Both the position numbers and the translations under genes were made by a program. The notes below the pieces were generated by a model. That model searched no databases and was not told where the DNA came from. It worked only from the letters and a program-made list of their open reading frames with translations. This document shows, piece by piece, positions 4,930 through 5,667 of a stretch of DNA of 5,667 bases. Position 1 is the first letter of the stretch. Every line of letters begins with the position of its first letter. The DNA is from Alphaproteobacteria bacterium (lineage in GTDB: Bacteria; Pseudomonadota; Alphaproteobacteria; Kiloniellales; J153). The stretch spans positions 1 to 5,667 of the forward strand of contig RFLL01000008.1 of NCBI GenBank assembly GCA_003693905.1. The letters run 5' to 3'.

Positions 4930-5667
4930 GGCGCTGGCCGACCTCGGCCTGGTCGAAGCCGCCCGCGGCATTGTCGCGCGGCAATTTTCGTCGCTGGAAC
5001 TGACCGAGGCGTGCCTGGCACGTATCGCGCGCATCGGTCCGGCGCTCAACTGCATCGCCGCGATCGACCCCGACGCCGCGCGGCACGCGGCGCGCGCCGC
5101 CGATGATGAGCTGGCGGCGGGGCGGATACGCGGGCCGTTGCACGGCGTGCCACTGGCCCACAAGGACATGTTCTACCGTGCCGGGCGACGAAGCGCCTGC
5201 GGTTCGCGCATTCTCGCCGACTTCATACCCGAGGTGACGGCGCACGTGCTCACCCGGCTCGATGCCGCCGGGGCGCTGGACATCGCGCAGCTCAACATGG
5301 TCGAGTTCGCGCTCGGCACCACCGGACACAACGAAATCACCGGCACCCCGCGCAATCCGTGGAACCCGGCCCACATCCCCGGCGGCTCGTCGAGCGGCAG
5401 CGCCGTGGCCGTCGCCGCGCGCCTGGTGTTCGCGGCCCTTGGCTCGGATACCGGCGGCTCGATCCGCCTGCCGGCGGCATGCTGCGGCCTGATCGGACTC
5501 AAGCCGACCTACGGCCGGGTCAGCCGCTTCGGCGTCATGCCGCTGTCGTTCACGCTCGACCATATCGGGCCGCTCGCGCGCACGGTGGCCGATGCTGCCT
5601 GGATATTGCAGGTGATCGCCGGTCCCGACCCTGCCGATCCGACAAGCAGCCCGCAGCCGGTGCCCGA
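4919..5667 (+). CDS. amidase-signature hydrolase (GatA/AtzE-like), 3' end outside window
   Basis: 249 residues are visible, about half of the usual 450-480. The amidase-signature family hydrolyses carboxamides (C-N bonds) or, as GatA, releases ammonia from glutamine. The whole catalytic triad is present: Lys82 in VPLAHKDMF, cis-Ser157 in PGGSSSGSA, and nucleophile Ser181 in GSDTGGSIRLPA. The Lys82-Ser157 and Ser157-Ser181 distances (75 and 24) equal those I know for the family. GLKPTYGRVSRFGVMPLS and LDHIGPLART follow as expected. The residues lining the substrate pocket are mostly beyond the edge, so substrate is open. It is probably a metabolic amidase rather than the tRNA amidotransferase: there is no gatB/gatC context, and the small upstream gene is AtzG-like. 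In-frame ATGs lie at 4892, 4910 and 4919; 4919 is chosen for a GCGGA 8 bases before it, giving an 11-base overlap with the upstream gene. Confidence 0.93.
   Translation, partial: MGDEALADLGLVEAARGIVARQFSSLELTEACLARIARIGPALNCIAAIDPDAARHAARAADDELAAGRIRGPLHGVPLAHKDMFYRAGRRSACGSRILADFIPEVTAHVLTRLDAAGALDIAQLNMVEFALGTTGHNEITGTPRNPWNPAHIPGGSSSGSAVAVAARLVFAALGSDTGGSIRLPAACCGLIGLKPTYGRVSRFGVMPLSFTLDHIGPLARTVADAAWILQVIAGPDPADPTSSPQPVP

Noticed and set aside
4589..5563. Long minus-strand open frame (324 codons) opposite the amidase
   Set aside because: Arg/Ala/Gly-rich without domain features and antisense to an amidase with an intact catalytic triad; a shadow frame.
1..5667. Mobile elements, CRISPR arrays, tRNA or rRNA genes
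   Set aside because: No transposase or integrase motifs, regularly spaced repeats, cloverleaf or rRNA-like sequence were seen in any part of the window.

Overview
The window is GC-rich and reads as an ordinary stretch of an alphaproteobacterial chromosome, most likely a Rhodospirillales-type organism. This is an inference from three things: strong G/C preference at third codon positions, the alphaproteobacterial style of the chemoreceptor signalling domain (Ala/Glu-rich coiled coil after HAMP, no C-terminal CheR-docking pentapeptide), and a CtrA-like site in one intergenic region. No database search was possible.

Layout from left to right. (1) The 3' part of an SLC13/CitMHS-type ion permease runs rightward off the left edge and stops at 629. 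(2) Converging on it with a 31-base gap is a leftward gene (661-1284) for an exported or membrane-anchored Sel1-repeat protein. It has a good Shine-Dalgarno and a plausible promoter in an AT-rich patch. (3) A 528-base non-coding stretch (1285-1812) holds that promoter, a CtrA-like site, a tandem 9-bp repeat spaced 21 bp, a weak rightward promoter and a GC-rich hairpin. (4) A rightward TerC/YjbE-family membrane protein (1813-2427, probable metal, likely Mn2+, transport) follows. (5) Converging on it is a leftward methyl-accepting chemotaxis protein (2509-4257) with a textbook intrinsic terminator at 2451-2479. (6) A 399-base divergent intergenic region (4258-4656) is AT-rich in the middle and carries short direct and inverted repeats close to the chemoreceptor start. 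(7) A rightward two-gene unit follows: a 90-residue protein that looks like an AtzG/DUF4089-type small partner, overlapping an amidase-signature enzyme (GatA/AtzE-like) with the complete Ser-cisSer-Lys triad. The amidase is cut by the right edge after about 249 residues.

The genes do not form one pathway. They are separate transcription units (permease; Sel1; terC; mcp; small protein plus amidase), and only the last pair is clearly co-transcribed. I found no mobile element, CRISPR array, tRNA, rRNA or defence system. The points most worth a second look are the control region of the TerC gene (tandem repeat, hairpin next to the first possible start codon, and a Cys-rich upstream frame ending in a TGATG overlap) and the overlapping small-protein/amidase pair.
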